64,000 bases of DNA from Blautia coccoides (lineage in GTDB: Bacteria > Bacillota > Clostridia > Lachnospirales > Lachnospiraceae): contig NZ_CP136422.1 in assembly GCF_034355335.1 (NCBI RefSeq), forward strand, positions 1,987,001 to 2,051,000, written 5' to 3'. Made by a program: the position numbers and the translations under genes. Of this stretch, positions 1-8,531 are shown one piece after another. Numbering within the stretch: the stretch's first letter is position 1; each line of letters starts with the position of its first letter. Below the pieces are notes generated by a model. That model saw only the letters and a list, made by a program, of their open reading frames with translations. It searched no databases and was not told the origin of the DNA.

Positions 1-759
1 ACAAACCTGTTTACTGAGTTGTGAGATGGTTGGAGCATTGGCCGGATTTTCTGTCAGTATCTGTTTAGCCTGCTGAACTGCCGACAGATCAAACTCGTCA
101 AAGGTGATTTTTTTCCTGCCTAAAAATACGCTGGGCATTACATCCGGTGCACGGAGTGCCCCCTGCCTGATGGACTCGGTCAGTATTCCCATGCACTGCA
201 GCAGACAGCCTTCCAGCATAAGCGGGGTGAGGCTGTCTGTTTGTATTATTGGTAATAATTGGTGAAATATGGTGATGATTGCCGGGGGTAATGAATGGTA
301 AGTGCGGTTTTTGGAGAGACTGTCCAGTACAGAAGCATGCGGGTCGATTGTTTTTAATTGTTTTAAGAAAGCAGGGAATAAGGCAAATTCAATTCCCCTG
401 CAGTACTGTCCTGCATTCCAGAACTGCCGGCCCTTTATCTTCTCCTCCCGTACCAGAAAGGATGAAGGGGAGGAGGAGTGTGACGTAATCCCTTCAATTT
501 CAAAATGGGTTTTGCCGTCGTAGAAACTGCCGAACCGGAGCACGGTCTCCTCTGATTCAAAGGCAAGAGAAAAGGAGGTTGCAGCCGTATAGTCTGCCGC
601 GGCAAGTGAGTAAAGACCGGGCCGTTCATATAAAACAAAAATTCCGTCCTCTGGGCGGCTTTTGTTGGCAAAACGGGTGCAGTGATTACCTTTGACCGAA
701 TGAAATCCCAGGTTTTGCAGAATATTATTTTGAAGGTCACGGTGACTGTGTATACTCAT
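1..759 (-). CDS. AraC-family transcriptional regulator, C-terminus outside window
   Basis: The reading frame is open from an ATG at 759 (minus strand, AGGAG eight bases upstream) to base 1, giving 253 residues with no stop, so the gene runs off the left edge. The first ~220 residues look like a sensor domain. The last ~25 residues read like the first helix of an AraC double helix-turn-helix (a stretch similar to AKQILTENPANAPTISQL). The DNA-binding part itself is therefore not visible and the family call rests on that start and on context. It is divergent from a siderophore-type ABC importer; AraC activators that sense a siderophore, such as Btr of Bacillus, sit in the same position. It probably controls the importer, but the ligand is unknown. 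Confidence 0.72.
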   Translation of the reverse strand, partial: MSIHSHRDLQNNILQNLGFHSVKGNHCTRFANKSRPEDGIFVLYERPGLYSLAAADYTAATSFSLAFESEETVLRFGSFYDGKTHFEIEGITSHSSSPSSFLVREEKIKGRQFWNAGQYCRGIEFALFPAFLKQLKTIDPHASVLDSLSKNRTYHSLPPAIITIFHQLLPIIQTDSLTPLMLEGCLLQCMGILTESIRQGALRAPDVMPSVFLGRKKITFDEFDLSAVQQAKQILTENPANAPTISQLSKQVC

Positions 760-962
760 TTTTATACTCCTTTTCCGATGATGAAACGACTTATCAGCAG
801 CCATAACCGTCTCGTAGACAGCAGTTCGGATCATCCTGCATCGGCATTCTTATTATCCAGATGTAATCTTATTATTCCTCAGCTTCTGTGATTTACCACA
901 TAAATCATGTTTTTTAATACGGTGACAGATATATTCTATTTAGGTGCAATTATAAAAAAATG

Positions 963-1018
963 TTGCCTTAAATAGTATAGTATGCTAGAATGACTGCTGT
1001 CAATTAGCTATAACTAAC
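963..1018 (+). promoter_or_regulatory. Promoter of the ABC importer operon with palindromic operator
   Basis: A -35 box TTGCCT (963-968) and a -10 box TAGAAT (986-991) are separated by 17 bases. Immediately after the expected start lies the imperfect palindrome ATTAGCTATAACTAAC (1003-1018). It matches 13 of 16 bases of the palindromes at 23808 and 23903 in front of the DUF2325-flavodoxin cluster. The position after the start site suits a repressor. An iron-responsive DtxR/IdeR-like or similar repressor is the inferred owner; no such regulator gene is in the window. The rest of 760-1054 shows no gene. Confidence 0.6.
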
Positions 1019-1054
1019 TAAAGAAAATTATGGTATGGAGAAAGGGCAGACATT

Positions 1055-2071
1055 ATGATGAATATGAGGAATAAACTGGTACCGTTTTTTGCTGTACTGA
1101 CTGCTGCGGGCCTGCTGACAGGCTGTTCGGGACAGAGGGCAGATGCAGAAAAAGGAAAGGTGGGTACAGGTAACGAGAGTACGGTTCAGGGTGCAGAAAG
1201 TCCTGATAAGAATATTTCCTCTTCCGCAGTGAAGGAGGGAATGCGCACAGTCCAGACAGATAAAGGTCAGGTTGAAATTCCTGAAAATCCACAGACCATT
1301 GTTTCTGACTATTATCTGGGTGAATTTTTGGCTGTGGATGTAAAACCGGCCATAGCCTCTCCTTATTCTCTGTCTAATCCGTTTCTTTCAGATAAAACGG
1401 AGGGCATTAAAGAAATGGACATTACCAGTGCGGAGACTTCTCTGGAAATGATAGTGGCCAAGGAGCCGGATCTGATCGTGACGATTACAGAGGCGGATTA
1501 TGAGAAATATTCTGAAATTGCTCCCACTGTTTATATTCAGGACGGAAAGAGAAGTGATGAGGAAGTCTTCCGCTATATTGCCGATCTGGTAGGAAAAAGC
1601 GGGGAAGCGGAGGAGTACATTGCTGATTTTAAGGAGCGTGCGCTGAGTGTAAAAGATGAGATACAAGGGATTGTAGGTGACAGGACCGTATCTATAGTGG
1701 AGGTATGGCCTCAGCAGATTTACACCATGGGCAGTCACTTTGCAAGGGGCGGCTCCATTCTCTACGATATGTGGGAACTGAAAGCACCTGAGGCAGTACA
1801 GAGAGAAATGGTGGACGGCGATACCCAGTATCAGGTGGTATCTCTGGAAGCCCTGCCGGAATATACAGGGGATTTTATCCTGTATGGCGTTCTGGCTGAT
1901 ACGGACGGATCCTATGTGGATGATTCCCGGCTCTGGAACAGTCTGGAAGCTGTACAAAAAGGGCGGATACTTCCTTATGAGCAGGTGTCCTTTATGCACA
2001 GGGACCCCATCACCTATAATGCACAGCTTGATATCTTTATTGATTTCTTCCGAGGATTTGAGGGAAAATAA
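1055..2071 (+). CDS. Iron-siderophore ABC transporter substrate-binding lipoprotein
   Basis: A 338-residue lipoprotein with signal peptide and lipobox ending LTGC near residue 24, followed by a low-complexity linker and a class III periplasmic-binding fold (FeuA/FhuD type, PF01497). Typical segments are the early strand TIVSDYYLGEF, the clause APTVYI and the long helix spanning two lobes. It would capture a ferric siderophore or related chelate at the outer face of the membrane and deliver it to the two permeases that follow. It is the first gene of a four-gene operon; its TAA stop overlaps the ATG of the next gene. The ligand (catecholate, hydroxamate, heme or cobalamin) cannot be told from sequence; the AraC neighbour and iron-box-like operator favour a siderophore. 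Confidence 0.88.
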   Translation: MMNMRNKLVPFFAVLTAAGLLTGCSGQRADAEKGKVGTGNESTVQGAESPDKNISSSAVKEGMRTVQTDKGQVEIPENPQTIVSDYYLGEFLAVDVKPAIASPYSLSNPFLSDKTEGIKEMDITSAETSLEMIVAKEPDLIVTITEADYEKYSEIAPTVYIQDGKRSDEEVFRYIADLVGKSGEAEEYIADFKERALSVKDEIQGIVGDRTVSIVEVWPQQIYTMGSHFARGGSILYDMWELKAPEAVQREMVDGDTQYQVVSLEALPEYTGDFILYGVLADTDGSYVDDSRLWNSLEAVQKGRILPYEQVSFMHRDPITYNAQLDIFIDFFRGFEGK

Positions 2072-3078
2072 TGGGCCTAAATGCAAAAAAGAGAACAGTA
2101 TGGTTTTTGACAGCAGGAGCTGCGGCGGTTTTGACTGCCGCAGTCCTTTCCATATTATATGGAAGCACCGGTATTCCTCCCCGGCAGGTTATGAATGCAT
2201 TGATAAACCCGGATCTTACAGACCAGCAGCATCTGGTCATTCGGGAGCTGAGGCTGCCGCGGACAGCGGGATGTATTCTGGTAGGCGCAGCATTTTCAAC
2301 AGCAGGTGCCATGATGCAGGGAGTGACAAGAAACCCTCTGGCAGATTCCGGGCTTCTGGGCATCAATGCAGGCGCTTCTTTTGCGCTGGCGCTCTGCCTG
2401 GCCTTTCTTCCGGGGCTGAGTTTTTCCGGCGTGGTAGTTTTTTCGTTTTTGGGGGCAGCGGCAGCTATGCTGGTGGTATATGGTCTTATGAGCCTGAACA
2501 GACGCAGACTGGACCCGGTACGGCTTGTGCTTGCGGGAAGTGCTGTGAGTATATTTCTCACCTCTCTGAGTCAGGCAGTGGCGATTTTGTATAAAATCGG
2601 ATATGATCTTACCTTTTGGACTGCAGGAGGTGTGGCGGGGATACGAAGAGAGCAGCTTATATTTGCAGGACCAGTGATCCTTTTGGGGCTTGCAGGGGCA
2701 GCCGCGCTTTCCGGCAGGGTTTCTCTTCTGAGTCTGGGGGAGGACGCTGCGAGAGGTCTTGGCCTTTCTGTGGAACGCTCCCGCGCAGTCTGTCTTTTGA
2801 CCGTGCTGCTGCTTGCCGGCGGCTCTGTGGCGCTTGCCGGTCCGGTGGCTTTTGTGGGGCTGATGGTGCCTCACGTTGTGCGGTATTTTACCGGTGCGGA
2901 TTACAGGTCAGTTATCCCCTGCTCCATGGCAGCGGGGGCTTTCTTTATGCTGGCGGCAGACATTCTCTCAAGAGTTATCAACGCGCCGGGAGAAGTGCCT
3001 GTGGGCCTGGTATTTGCTGTGATCGGTGTGCCGTTTTTTATCTGGACAGCCCGGAAGGAGGAGAGGACTTTTGAGTGA
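2071..3078 (+). CDS. FecCD-family iron ABC transporter permease 1
   Basis: A 335-residue polytopic membrane protein of the BtuC/FecCD family (PF01032) with about nine to ten hydrophobic segments. The family signatures are visible: the segment with RLPRTAGCILVGAAFSTAGA followed by MQGVTRNPLADSGLLGINAGA, and the late GLMVPHVVR and APGEVPVGL motifs. It forms half of the membrane channel of the importer with the next gene. The start overlaps the upstream stop (TAATG), so the two are translationally coupled. Its own stop lies inside the start of the second permease. Confidence 0.92.
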   Translation: MGLNAKKRTVWFLTAGAAAVLTAAVLSILYGSTGIPPRQVMNALINPDLTDQQHLVIRELRLPRTAGCILVGAAFSTAGAMMQGVTRNPLADSGLLGINAGASFALALCLAFLPGLSFSGVVVFSFLGAAAAMLVVYGLMSLNRRRLDPVRLVLAGSAVSIFLTSLSQAVAILYKIGYDLTFWTAGGVAGIRREQLIFAGPVILLGLAGAAALSGRVSLLSLGEDAARGLGLSVERSRAVCLLTVLLLAGGSVALAGPVAFVGLMVPHVVRYFTGADYRSVIPCSMAAGAFFMLAADILSRVINAPGEVPVGLVFAVIGVPFFIWTARKEERTFE

Positions 3079-4075
3079 GAGAAGACGCAGGATCCGTACA
3101 GGTACGGTATTTATCCTTTTGACCCTGCTGCTGCTTTGGGGAATATGGCTGGAGATAAACGCGGGTTACCGGAAGATAAGTCCGGAGGAAATTTGGGAAA
3201 TCCTGCGGGGCAAAGGTGCAGAAGGTGTACGTTATACACTTATTAACCTGAGGCTTCCCAGAGTTTTTACCAGTCTTCTGGTGGGTGTGGGCCTGGCAGT
3301 CTCCGGCTGTGTGATCCAGGGAGTATCCGGAAACCATATGGCTGAACCCGGAATCCTGGGAATCAATGCTGGAGCCGGACTTTTTGTGGCGGGATTTCTG
3401 GTATTTGTACCGCAAAGTCCAGTCAGTTTGACCGTGCTGCTTCCTCTTCTGGCCTTTGCCGGTTCGATAGCAGTGGCAGCGCTGGATTACAGACTGGCGC
3501 TTACAAGACAGGGGATTTCTCCTGGCAGGCTGCTTTTGATGGGCGTGGCAGTTTCCACTGCTGTGTCAAGTGTGACTACCATATTAATGCTGCGCCTGCC
3601 TGACAGCAATCACGCATTTGTGCAGAAATGGCTGTCAGGCAGCATCTGGGGTGCTGACTGGAAGAATGTGCGGCTGCTTTTTTACTGCCTTCTTATTCTT
3701 GGGCTGTTTGTCTTTTACAAAAGCCGTACCCTGAATGTGCTGTCCCTCAGTGATCAGACTGCGGCAGGACTGGGAGCAGACGTGCCACGACAGACGGTGA
3801 TCCTTCTGGGAGCGGCCGTTGCCATGTCCGGTCTCTGCTGTGCAGTGGGCGGCGGACTGAGCTTTGTAGGACTTGTCTGCCCACATATGGCACGCCGCCT
3901 GGTGGGGCCGAATTTCAGGATACTGGTTCCGGCTGCAGTGCTTACGGGGGCCGTGCTGATGACATATTCCGATATGATCTCACGTACACTGTTGTCACCA
4001 AATGAGATTCCTGTTGGAATCGTGGCGGCCGTGATCGGTGCCCCGTATTTTCTGTATCTGCTGATCAAAACGTAA
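3071..4075 (+). CDS. FecCD-family iron ABC transporter permease 2
   Basis: Second BtuC/FecCD permease, 334 residues from a TTG start at 3071. I chose this start because AAGGAGGAG lies about nine bases upstream and the frame then begins with a positively charged stretch (SERRRRIR) before the first membrane helix. Longer in-frame versions would extend into the previous gene. Signatures are RLPRVFTSLLVGVGLAVSGC, IQGVSGNHMAEPGILGINAG, GLVCPHMARR and SPNEIPVGI. It overlaps the previous gene by eight bases. It pairs with permease 1 as a heterodimeric channel. Confidence 0.9.
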   Translation: MSERRRRIRTGTVFILLTLLLLWGIWLEINAGYRKISPEEIWEILRGKGAEGVRYTLINLRLPRVFTSLLVGVGLAVSGCVIQGVSGNHMAEPGILGINAGAGLFVAGFLVFVPQSPVSLTVLLPLLAFAGSIAVAALDYRLALTRQGISPGRLLLMGVAVSTAVSSVTTILMLRLPDSNHAFVQKWLSGSIWGADWKNVRLLFYCLLILGLFVFYKSRTLNVLSLSDQTAAGLGADVPRQTVILLGAAVAMSGLCCAVGGGLSFVGLVCPHMARRLVGPNFRILVPAAVLTGAVLMTYSDMISRTLLSPNEIPVGIVAAVIGAPYFLYLLIKT

Positions 4076-4089
4076 AGGAGAATTTTAAT

Positions 4090-4896
4090 ATGGATGCTGT
4101 ACTTTCAGGAAAAGGAGTTTCCGTTGCATACCATCAAAACATTGTCATCCCCGCCATGGATGTGCAGATTCCAAGAGGACGTATTACTTCTGTCATCGGT
4201 CCTAACGGATGCGGAAAATCCACCCTTTTAAAAGCCCTGTCCCGTATGACACCCATTCGGGAAGGCCATGTACTGCTGGACGGCAGACAGATTGCCAAGA
4301 TGTCCACTGTGGAGGTGGCAAAGAAAATGGCGATTCTTCCACAAGGGCCTCAGGCACCGGGGGGATTGACCGTAAAGGAACTGGTGGCTTACGGCAGATA
4401 TCCTCATCAAAAGGGATTCGGACGTCTGAAGAAGGAAGACCAGGAAGCAGTGAAGTGGGCGTTGTCCATCACCGATATGGAGGAATTGGCAGACAGGGAT
4501 ATAGATGCTCTTTCCGGAGGGCAGAGGCAGAGAGCCTGGATAGCTATGGCTCTTGCCCAGGATACGCCCCTGATCCTTTTAGATGAGCCGACCACGTATC
4601 TGGATATGGCTCACCAGCTTGAAGTGCTGGAGCTTTTGGAGGAATTGAATAAAAAACAGAAGAAAACCATAGCCATGGTCCTTCATGATCTGAATCTGGC
4701 AGCCAGATTTTCGGACTGGATGATAGCCATGCGCTCCGGCAGAATGCTGTATGAGGGAACCCCAAAAGAGATCATGACAAAAGAAACTCTGGCGGATGTA
4801 TTTTCCCTGGATGCCTGTATCAGCCGGGACCCGTGGACGGGTAAACCCATATGTCTGTCTTATAAGATGATGAAAAAAGATAGGAATGAGATGTAG
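4090..4896 (+). CDS. Iron-siderophore ABC transporter ATP-binding protein
   Basis: A 268-residue FepC/FhuC-type ATPase. Walker A is GPNGCGKST at residues 37-45, the ABC signature LSGGQRQR at 141-148, Walker B LILLDEP at 161-167 followed by the D-loop TTYLDMAHQ, and a switch histidine in MVLHDLN. It powers the importer encoded by the three preceding genes, and lies 14 bases after them behind an AGGAG site. The C-terminal tail after LDACISRDPWTGKP is typical of siderophore importer ATPases. It is the last gene of the operon; the next gene has its own promoter-like sequence. Confidence 0.93.
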   Translation: MDAVLSGKGVSVAYHQNIVIPAMDVQIPRGRITSVIGPNGCGKSTLLKALSRMTPIREGHVLLDGRQIAKMSTVEVAKKMAILPQGPQAPGGLTVKELVAYGRYPHQKGFGRLKKEDQEAVKWALSITDMEELADRDIDALSGGQRQRAWIAMALAQDTPLILLDEPTTYLDMAHQLEVLELLEELNKKQKKTIAMVLHDLNLAARFSDWMIAMRSGRMLYEGTPKEIMTKETLADVFSLDACISRDPWTGKPICLSYKMMKKDRNEM

Positions 4897-4924
4897 CAGA
4901 TATGTCGTGTATGGAATAAAAAAC

Positions 4925-4952
4925 TTGCATTTCTTCTGACAATCCATAGAAT
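4925..4952 (+). promoter_or_regulatory. Putative promoter of the hydrogenase gene
   Basis: TTGCAT (4925-4930) and TAGAAT (4947-4952) with a 16-base spacer lie about 85 bases before the hydrogenase start. No terminator is obvious between the ABC operon and this point, so read-through is also possible. Confidence 0.4.
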
Positions 4953-5036
4953 GGAAGATGTATGAAACTATAGATTCTAACCATTTTAGTGCGGATAGAT
5001 GGTATTAGAGCGCGATTGAGAACAGGAGATTTTAAA

Positions 5037-6542
5037 ATGAGAAGTGTGGAAACCCCGGTAAAGAAAATCAGGCGTGAAGTATTTACAGAAATCTGCAAGG
5101 TAGCTTTTGAATCCACAAAGGATAATTTCAATGACGAGATAGAAGCCATTCCGTATCACATTGTGAAAGAGCGGGCCTCCTACAGGGAGAGCATTTACAG
5201 GGAAAGAGCGGTTGCCAGCGAACGTGTCCGCCTTGCCATGGGTATGTCCCTGCGGCCGGAAAATGAAGCCGTTCACATCACTGCCGGAATGGAAAATAGC
5301 AACATAGATGAAAAGTATTATGAGCCTCCCCTTATGCAGGTCATCCCCTCTGCCTGTGATGCCTGTGAGCCGAACAAATATCAGGTCAGCAATATGTGCA
5401 GAGGCTGTGTGGCTCATCCATGTAAACAGGTCTGTCCCAAGGATGCCATTTCCATAGTGAATGGAAAGTCTGTGATCGATCAGGAAAAATGTATCAAATG
5501 CGGTAAATGCAAAGCAATCTGCCCTTATGATGCCATCTCCAAAATGGAACGTCCCTGTGCCAGGGCCTGCGGTGTCAAAGCCATCGGCAGCGACAATCTG
5601 GGCAGAGCAGCCATTGACCCGGAGAAATGTGTATCCTGCGGCATGTGTATGGTGAGCTGTCCTTTTGGGGCAATATCGGATAAATCCCAGATCTTCCAGC
5701 TCTCCAGAGCGCTGCGCGAGGGAAAAAAGATCATTGCAGAAGTAGCGCCGGCATTTGTAGGGCAGTTCGGAAAGGATGTAACCCCGGCAAAGTTCAAAGC
5801 AGCACTGATAAAACTGGGTTTTCAGGAAGTATACGAGGTAGCGCTCGGAGCCGACATAGGGGCAATTGCGGAAGCCCATCACTATGCGGAAAAGGTGAGC
5901 ACCGGAGAACTTCCGTTTCTGCTTACATCCTGCTGCCCTTCATGGTCTATGCTGGCTAAGAAGCAGTTCCCGGATCTGATAGAAAGTGTGTCCCAGGAAC
6001 TGACTCCTATGGTGGCTTCTGCGAGAAGCATTAAGCAGAAATACCCCAATGCAGGTGTGGTCTTCATAGGTCCCTGTGCGGCAAAAAAACTGGAGGCATC
6101 CAGAACCGATGTCCGCAGCGATGTGGATTTTGTCATTACCTTTGAGGAACTGCAGGGCATGTTTGACGCAAAAGAGATAGACCCGGCTTTGATGGAGGAA
6201 GATGGAAGCCTGCACAATGCCACCGCAGCCGGAAGAGGCTATGCGGTAGCAGGAGGCGTGGCACAGGCCATTGAGGAATGTCTGCAGGAATACCACCCGG
6301 ATGTCCCGGTACATATTGAACATGCAGAAGGCCTGGCAGAGTGTAAAAAAGTGCTCACCCTAGCCAAGGCAGGCAAAATGAAAGGATGTCTCATAGAAGG
6401 CATGGGCTGTCCCGGCGGATGTATGGCGGGAGCGGGAACCAACATTCCGTTAAAGGAGGCGGCAGCGGAGTTGAAGAAGTATAAGGCTTCCTCTACCAAA
6501 AAACTTCCGGCGGCAGAACTCATAGAGATAGAATTGGATTAA
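5037..6542 (+). CDS. [FeFe]-hydrogenase, monomeric, group-B-like
   Basis: A 501-residue ferredoxin-type hydrogenase. I start it at the ATG at 5037, which has AGGAG upstream; a longer in-frame ATG at 4989 lacks one. Cysteines at 121/124/129/133, 152/155/158/162 and 198/201/204/208 make several [4Fe-4S] clusters. The H-cluster motifs are P1 TSCCPSW (297-303), P2 GPCAAKK (345-351) and P3 EGMGCPGGC (454-462). Group A enzymes have TSCCPGW and MPC in these places; the serine in P1 and the glycine before PC in P2 fit the poorly studied group B. It would exchange electrons between ferredoxin and protons in the cytoplasm. No maturase genes (hydE, hydF, hydG) lie in the window, so maturation must come from elsewhere. 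Confidence 0.9.
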   Translation: MRSVETPVKKIRREVFTEICKVAFESTKDNFNDEIEAIPYHIVKERASYRESIYRERAVASERVRLAMGMSLRPENEAVHITAGMENSNIDEKYYEPPLMQVIPSACDACEPNKYQVSNMCRGCVAHPCKQVCPKDAISIVNGKSVIDQEKCIKCGKCKAICPYDAISKMERPCARACGVKAIGSDNLGRAAIDPEKCVSCGMCMVSCPFGAISDKSQIFQLSRALREGKKIIAEVAPAFVGQFGKDVTPAKFKAALIKLGFQEVYEVALGADIGAIAEAHHYAEKVSTGELPFLLTSCCPSWSMLAKKQFPDLIESVSQELTPMVASARSIKQKYPNAGVVFIGPCAAKKLEASRTDVRSDVDFVITFEELQGMFDAKEIDPALMEEDGSLHNATAAGRGYAVAGGVAQAIEECLQEYHPDVPVHIEHAEGLAECKKVLTLAKAGKMKGCLIEGMGCPGGCMAGAGTNIPLKEAAAELKKYKASSTKKLPAAELIEIELD

Positions 6543-6635
6543 CTAAGAAAAAGTGTATACCTTTTGCTAACGCCCGATAAGGAAGTAATTTGAAAACACA
6601 TCAGAATACTAACCATTACGGGCGTTGCAAAGGCG

Positions 6636-6679
6636 AAAGACACTGAGAAAGGTAGAAATACTTTTCTCGGTGTCTTTTT
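6636..6679 (+). terminator. Rho-independent terminator
   Basis: A 12-base stem (GACACTGAGAAA with TTTCTCGGTGTC, one G-U pair) is followed by TTTTT. It lies about 95 bases after the hydrogenase. Just upstream, another inverted repeat (AACGCCCG near 6571 and CGGGCGTT near 6618) belongs to the edge of the decayed mobile element. Confidence 0.75.
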
Positions 6680-6723
6680 CTGTATAAAAAATCAAATCGC
6701 ACATTCGTAATTATTTCCCCGTT

Positions 6724-6741
6724 TGTTTACAAATGTAAACA
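6724..6741 (+). promoter_or_regulatory. Palindrome TGTTTAC-AAAT-GTAAACA before the element genes
   Basis: An inverted repeat with perfect 7-base arms directly precedes the ribosome binding site AAGGAGG of the small gene at 6756. It could be an operator or a leader hairpin; its binding protein is unknown. Confidence 0.45.
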
Positions 6742-6755
6742 AGGAGGTCGAAGCT

Positions 6756-6962
6756 ATGCGAGAGCAGAATTATTATTTAGTTTTTGATGAGCTTGAGGGA
6801 GGTGTTATTATACGAAGTCTAAATGAATTGCGTAACCGCTTGCTTTCGGAAGGCAGATACACAGACGCAGTAAATGAATTGCTCATAAAATTTGCAAACG
6901 CCAAGAAAAAGAAATTCAAAATCATTTATGGAGGACAACACAATGGCAAAATCAATTTTTGA
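6756..6962 (+). CDS. Small mobile-element protein upstream of TnpV
   Basis: A 68-residue protein starting at an ATG with AAGGAGG nine bases upstream. It begins MREQNYYLVFDELEGG and has a middle part SLNELRNRLLSEGRYTDAVNEL. Small proteins with this FDE...LRNxLxxxGRYTDxVDEL pattern occur next to tnpV in integrative elements of gut Firmicutes; their role is not known to me. It overlaps the start of tnpV by 20 bases, so the two are co-translated. Function unassigned. Confidence 0.65.
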   Translation: MREQNYYLVFDELEGGVIIRSLNELRNRLLSEGRYTDAVNELLIKFANAKKKKFKIIYGGQHNGKINF

Positions 6963-7317
6963 AGAAATGGGCGGTACATACGAAATGCGGGACGATTACT
7001 TTATACCCTGCCTTACTTTACCAACCGAAAAGGAACAGCCGATAGGCTTATTCGGTCAGCGGCATTTGCGGTACTTAAAGGAACATCACAGAATTACATA
7101 CACTAATCTGCTCACAAGCGGCAAACTGAATGCTTACCTTGCCGACATTGACAGACAGGCACAGGAATGCTTTGAAACGCTCACAGAGCAGATGAAACAG
7201 GCACAGGGTATCACGGAGCAGTTAAAAGCTGAAAACGCTTTAGAATGGGTTGGACGAATGAATAACATACGGGTGTGTGCTATGGAAATTGTGAATAGCG
7301 AGATAATCTATGCATAA
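6943..7317 (+). CDS. tnpV: TnpV-family transposon-encoded protein
   Basis: A 124-residue protein recognised as TnpV from the segments MAKSIFEEMGGTYEM, GLFGQRHLRYLKEHHR and TYTNLLTSGKLNAYLADID. TnpV is carried by Tn4451-like and related integrative elements; its biochemical role is unclear. The start at 6943 has GGAGG upstream and sits inside the end of the preceding small gene. No recombinase or integrase is left nearby, so this is probably a remnant of a larger element, although the gene itself is intact. Confidence 0.85.
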   Translation: MAKSIFEEMGGTYEMRDDYFIPCLTLPTEKEQPIGLFGQRHLRYLKEHHRITYTNLLTSGKLNAYLADIDRQAQECFETLTEQMKQAQGITEQLKAENALEWVGRMNNIRVCAMEIVNSEIIYA

Positions 7318-7324
7318 ATGGATA

Positions 7325-7357
7325 ACAGACAGGGTGTAAAACCTCTGTCTGTTTTTA
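7325..7357 (+). terminator. Rho-independent terminator after tnpV
   Basis: An 8-base stem (ACAGACAG with CTGTCTGT) with a 12-base loop is followed by TTTTT. Confidence 0.75.
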
Positions 7358-7383
7358 GCAAAAAAGCAGATTTTTTATCCTAC

Positions 7384-7443
7384 TTGACTTGTGAAAATTT
7401 AAGTGTTATTATATCTATGACTGAATTGGTATTTTAAGTCATA
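7384..7443 (+). promoter_or_regulatory. Promoter and likely auto-operator of the TetR gene
   Basis: TTGACT (7384-7389) and TATTAT (7407-7412) are 17 bases apart. An inverted repeat TATGACT (7416-7422) and AGTCATA (7437-7443), 14 bases apart, covers the transcription start and lies just before the tetR ribosome binding site. This is the usual layout of TetR autoregulation. Confidence 0.6.
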
Positions 7444-7459
7444 GAAGGGAGATTGAATT

Positions 7460-8038
7460 ATGGCAAGGAGCTTTTCTGAAAGGGAAAAAGAAAATATTAG
7501 AAAAAGTTTGATTGACATTTGTAAGCAGAGCTGGACACAGTATGGATATAAAAAAACAAGTGTTGATGAAATGTGTAAACAGGTTGGCATATCCAAAGGA
7601 GCATTTTATCTTTTTTTTGAGTCGAAAGAAGCTCTTTTTTGTGAGGTATTGTGTTCTGTACAGCGTGAAATTTGTGAAATGGCTGAGGCGGCAATGGAAG
7701 AAGAAAAAGGAAAATCAGGTGTGGTAAAAGCCTTGAAACTTATCTATCGAGCTTATGATAAGAATTCTTTTTTGTATGGCTCGGATACCGCCGACTATAC
7801 AATTCTAATGAACAAAGTATCAGAGGAACAGGCAAAAGAAATGGAACAAGCAGGCGAACTAAGCAGACAACTATTTCTTTGTCACCCCGCTTTGAAATTT
7901 AGAGTCAATGCCAATATGGCTATTTCAGTTATCTATTCGCTGATTATGAATATCAAGAATAAAGATATTTTACCGCAAAATCATTTGGAAGTCTTTGATT
8001 TTATGGCTGACAAATTGATTGACGATTTATATGAGTAA
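7460..8038 (+). CDS. TetR/AcrR-family transcriptional regulator
   Basis: A 192-residue regulator with an N-terminal TetR helix-turn-helix: GYKKTSVDEMCKQVGISKGAFYLFFESKEALF at about residues 30-61 is close to the family consensus. The C-terminal ligand domain is not assignable. It sits in AT-rich remnant mobile DNA. The sequence just after its stop codon is an in-frame piece of a MATE efflux pump, so the regulator probably once controlled that pump. It appears intact and may still repress itself through the inverted repeat upstream. Confidence 0.85.
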   Translation: MARSFSEREKENIRKSLIDICKQSWTQYGYKKTSVDEMCKQVGISKGAFYLFFESKEALFCEVLCSVQREICEMAEAAMEEEKGKSGVVKALKLIYRAYDKNSFLYGSDTADYTILMNKVSEEQAKEMEQAGELSRQLFLCHPALKFRVNANMAISVIYSLIMNIKNKDILPQNHLEVFDFMADKLIDDLYE

Positions 8039-8452
8039 CTATTACCTGTTCAAGCTCTCGGAAATTCTTTGAGTATTTTTGCGGGGCAAAACATTGGTGC
8101 GAATGAAAAGGAGCGAATGAAGCGAGGAACGAGATTCGGTGTAGTTCTTTCTATTGCGGTCACAATAACGCTGTCTGTCGCATTATTACTGGGCGGGAAG
8201 CAAATATTGGGATTGATTATTGGTAATAACAAAGCAATGATTTTAATTGGTTATAGTTACTTCAAAGTTTGTTTGTGGTTTTATCCAGTTAATGCCATAA
8301 TATACGGTTTAGGCGATGTCCTGTCAGAAGCAGGCGATACGCTGATTGCGGGGATTTACTCACTTGCTTTCATTATGGTAAAAATGCTCGTTACTATTCT
8401 TTTTATAGGGAAATTAGGGCTTCTTGCTGCGGATGGTGTGTATCAAGTGTAA
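8039..8452 (+). pseudogene. MATE-family efflux transporter, C-terminal fragment
   Basis: About 137 codons with strong similarity in character to the second half of MATE transporters (GNSLSIFAGQNIGANEKERMKRG is the typical loop-plus-helix region, followed by three or four hydrophobic helices). The normal length is about 450 residues. There is no start codon with a ribosome binding site, and the homology begins directly after the TetR stop codon. A deletion apparently removed the first two thirds. It ends early at TAA 8450-8452 after an LLAADGVYQV-like end. A functional pump is unlikely. Confidence 0.75.
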
Positions 8453-8531
8453 TTGTTGCTTTGCGATATAAAGGCAATCGTTGGCAAACGAAGTCAGTAA
8501 TAAAAACAATATAGAATTTATGGAGGTAAAA

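Noticed and set aside
8039..8452. Functional MATE pump or TetR-MATE read-through protein
   Set aside because: Only about a third of the family length remains, with no start codon, and a normal TAA separates the two frames.
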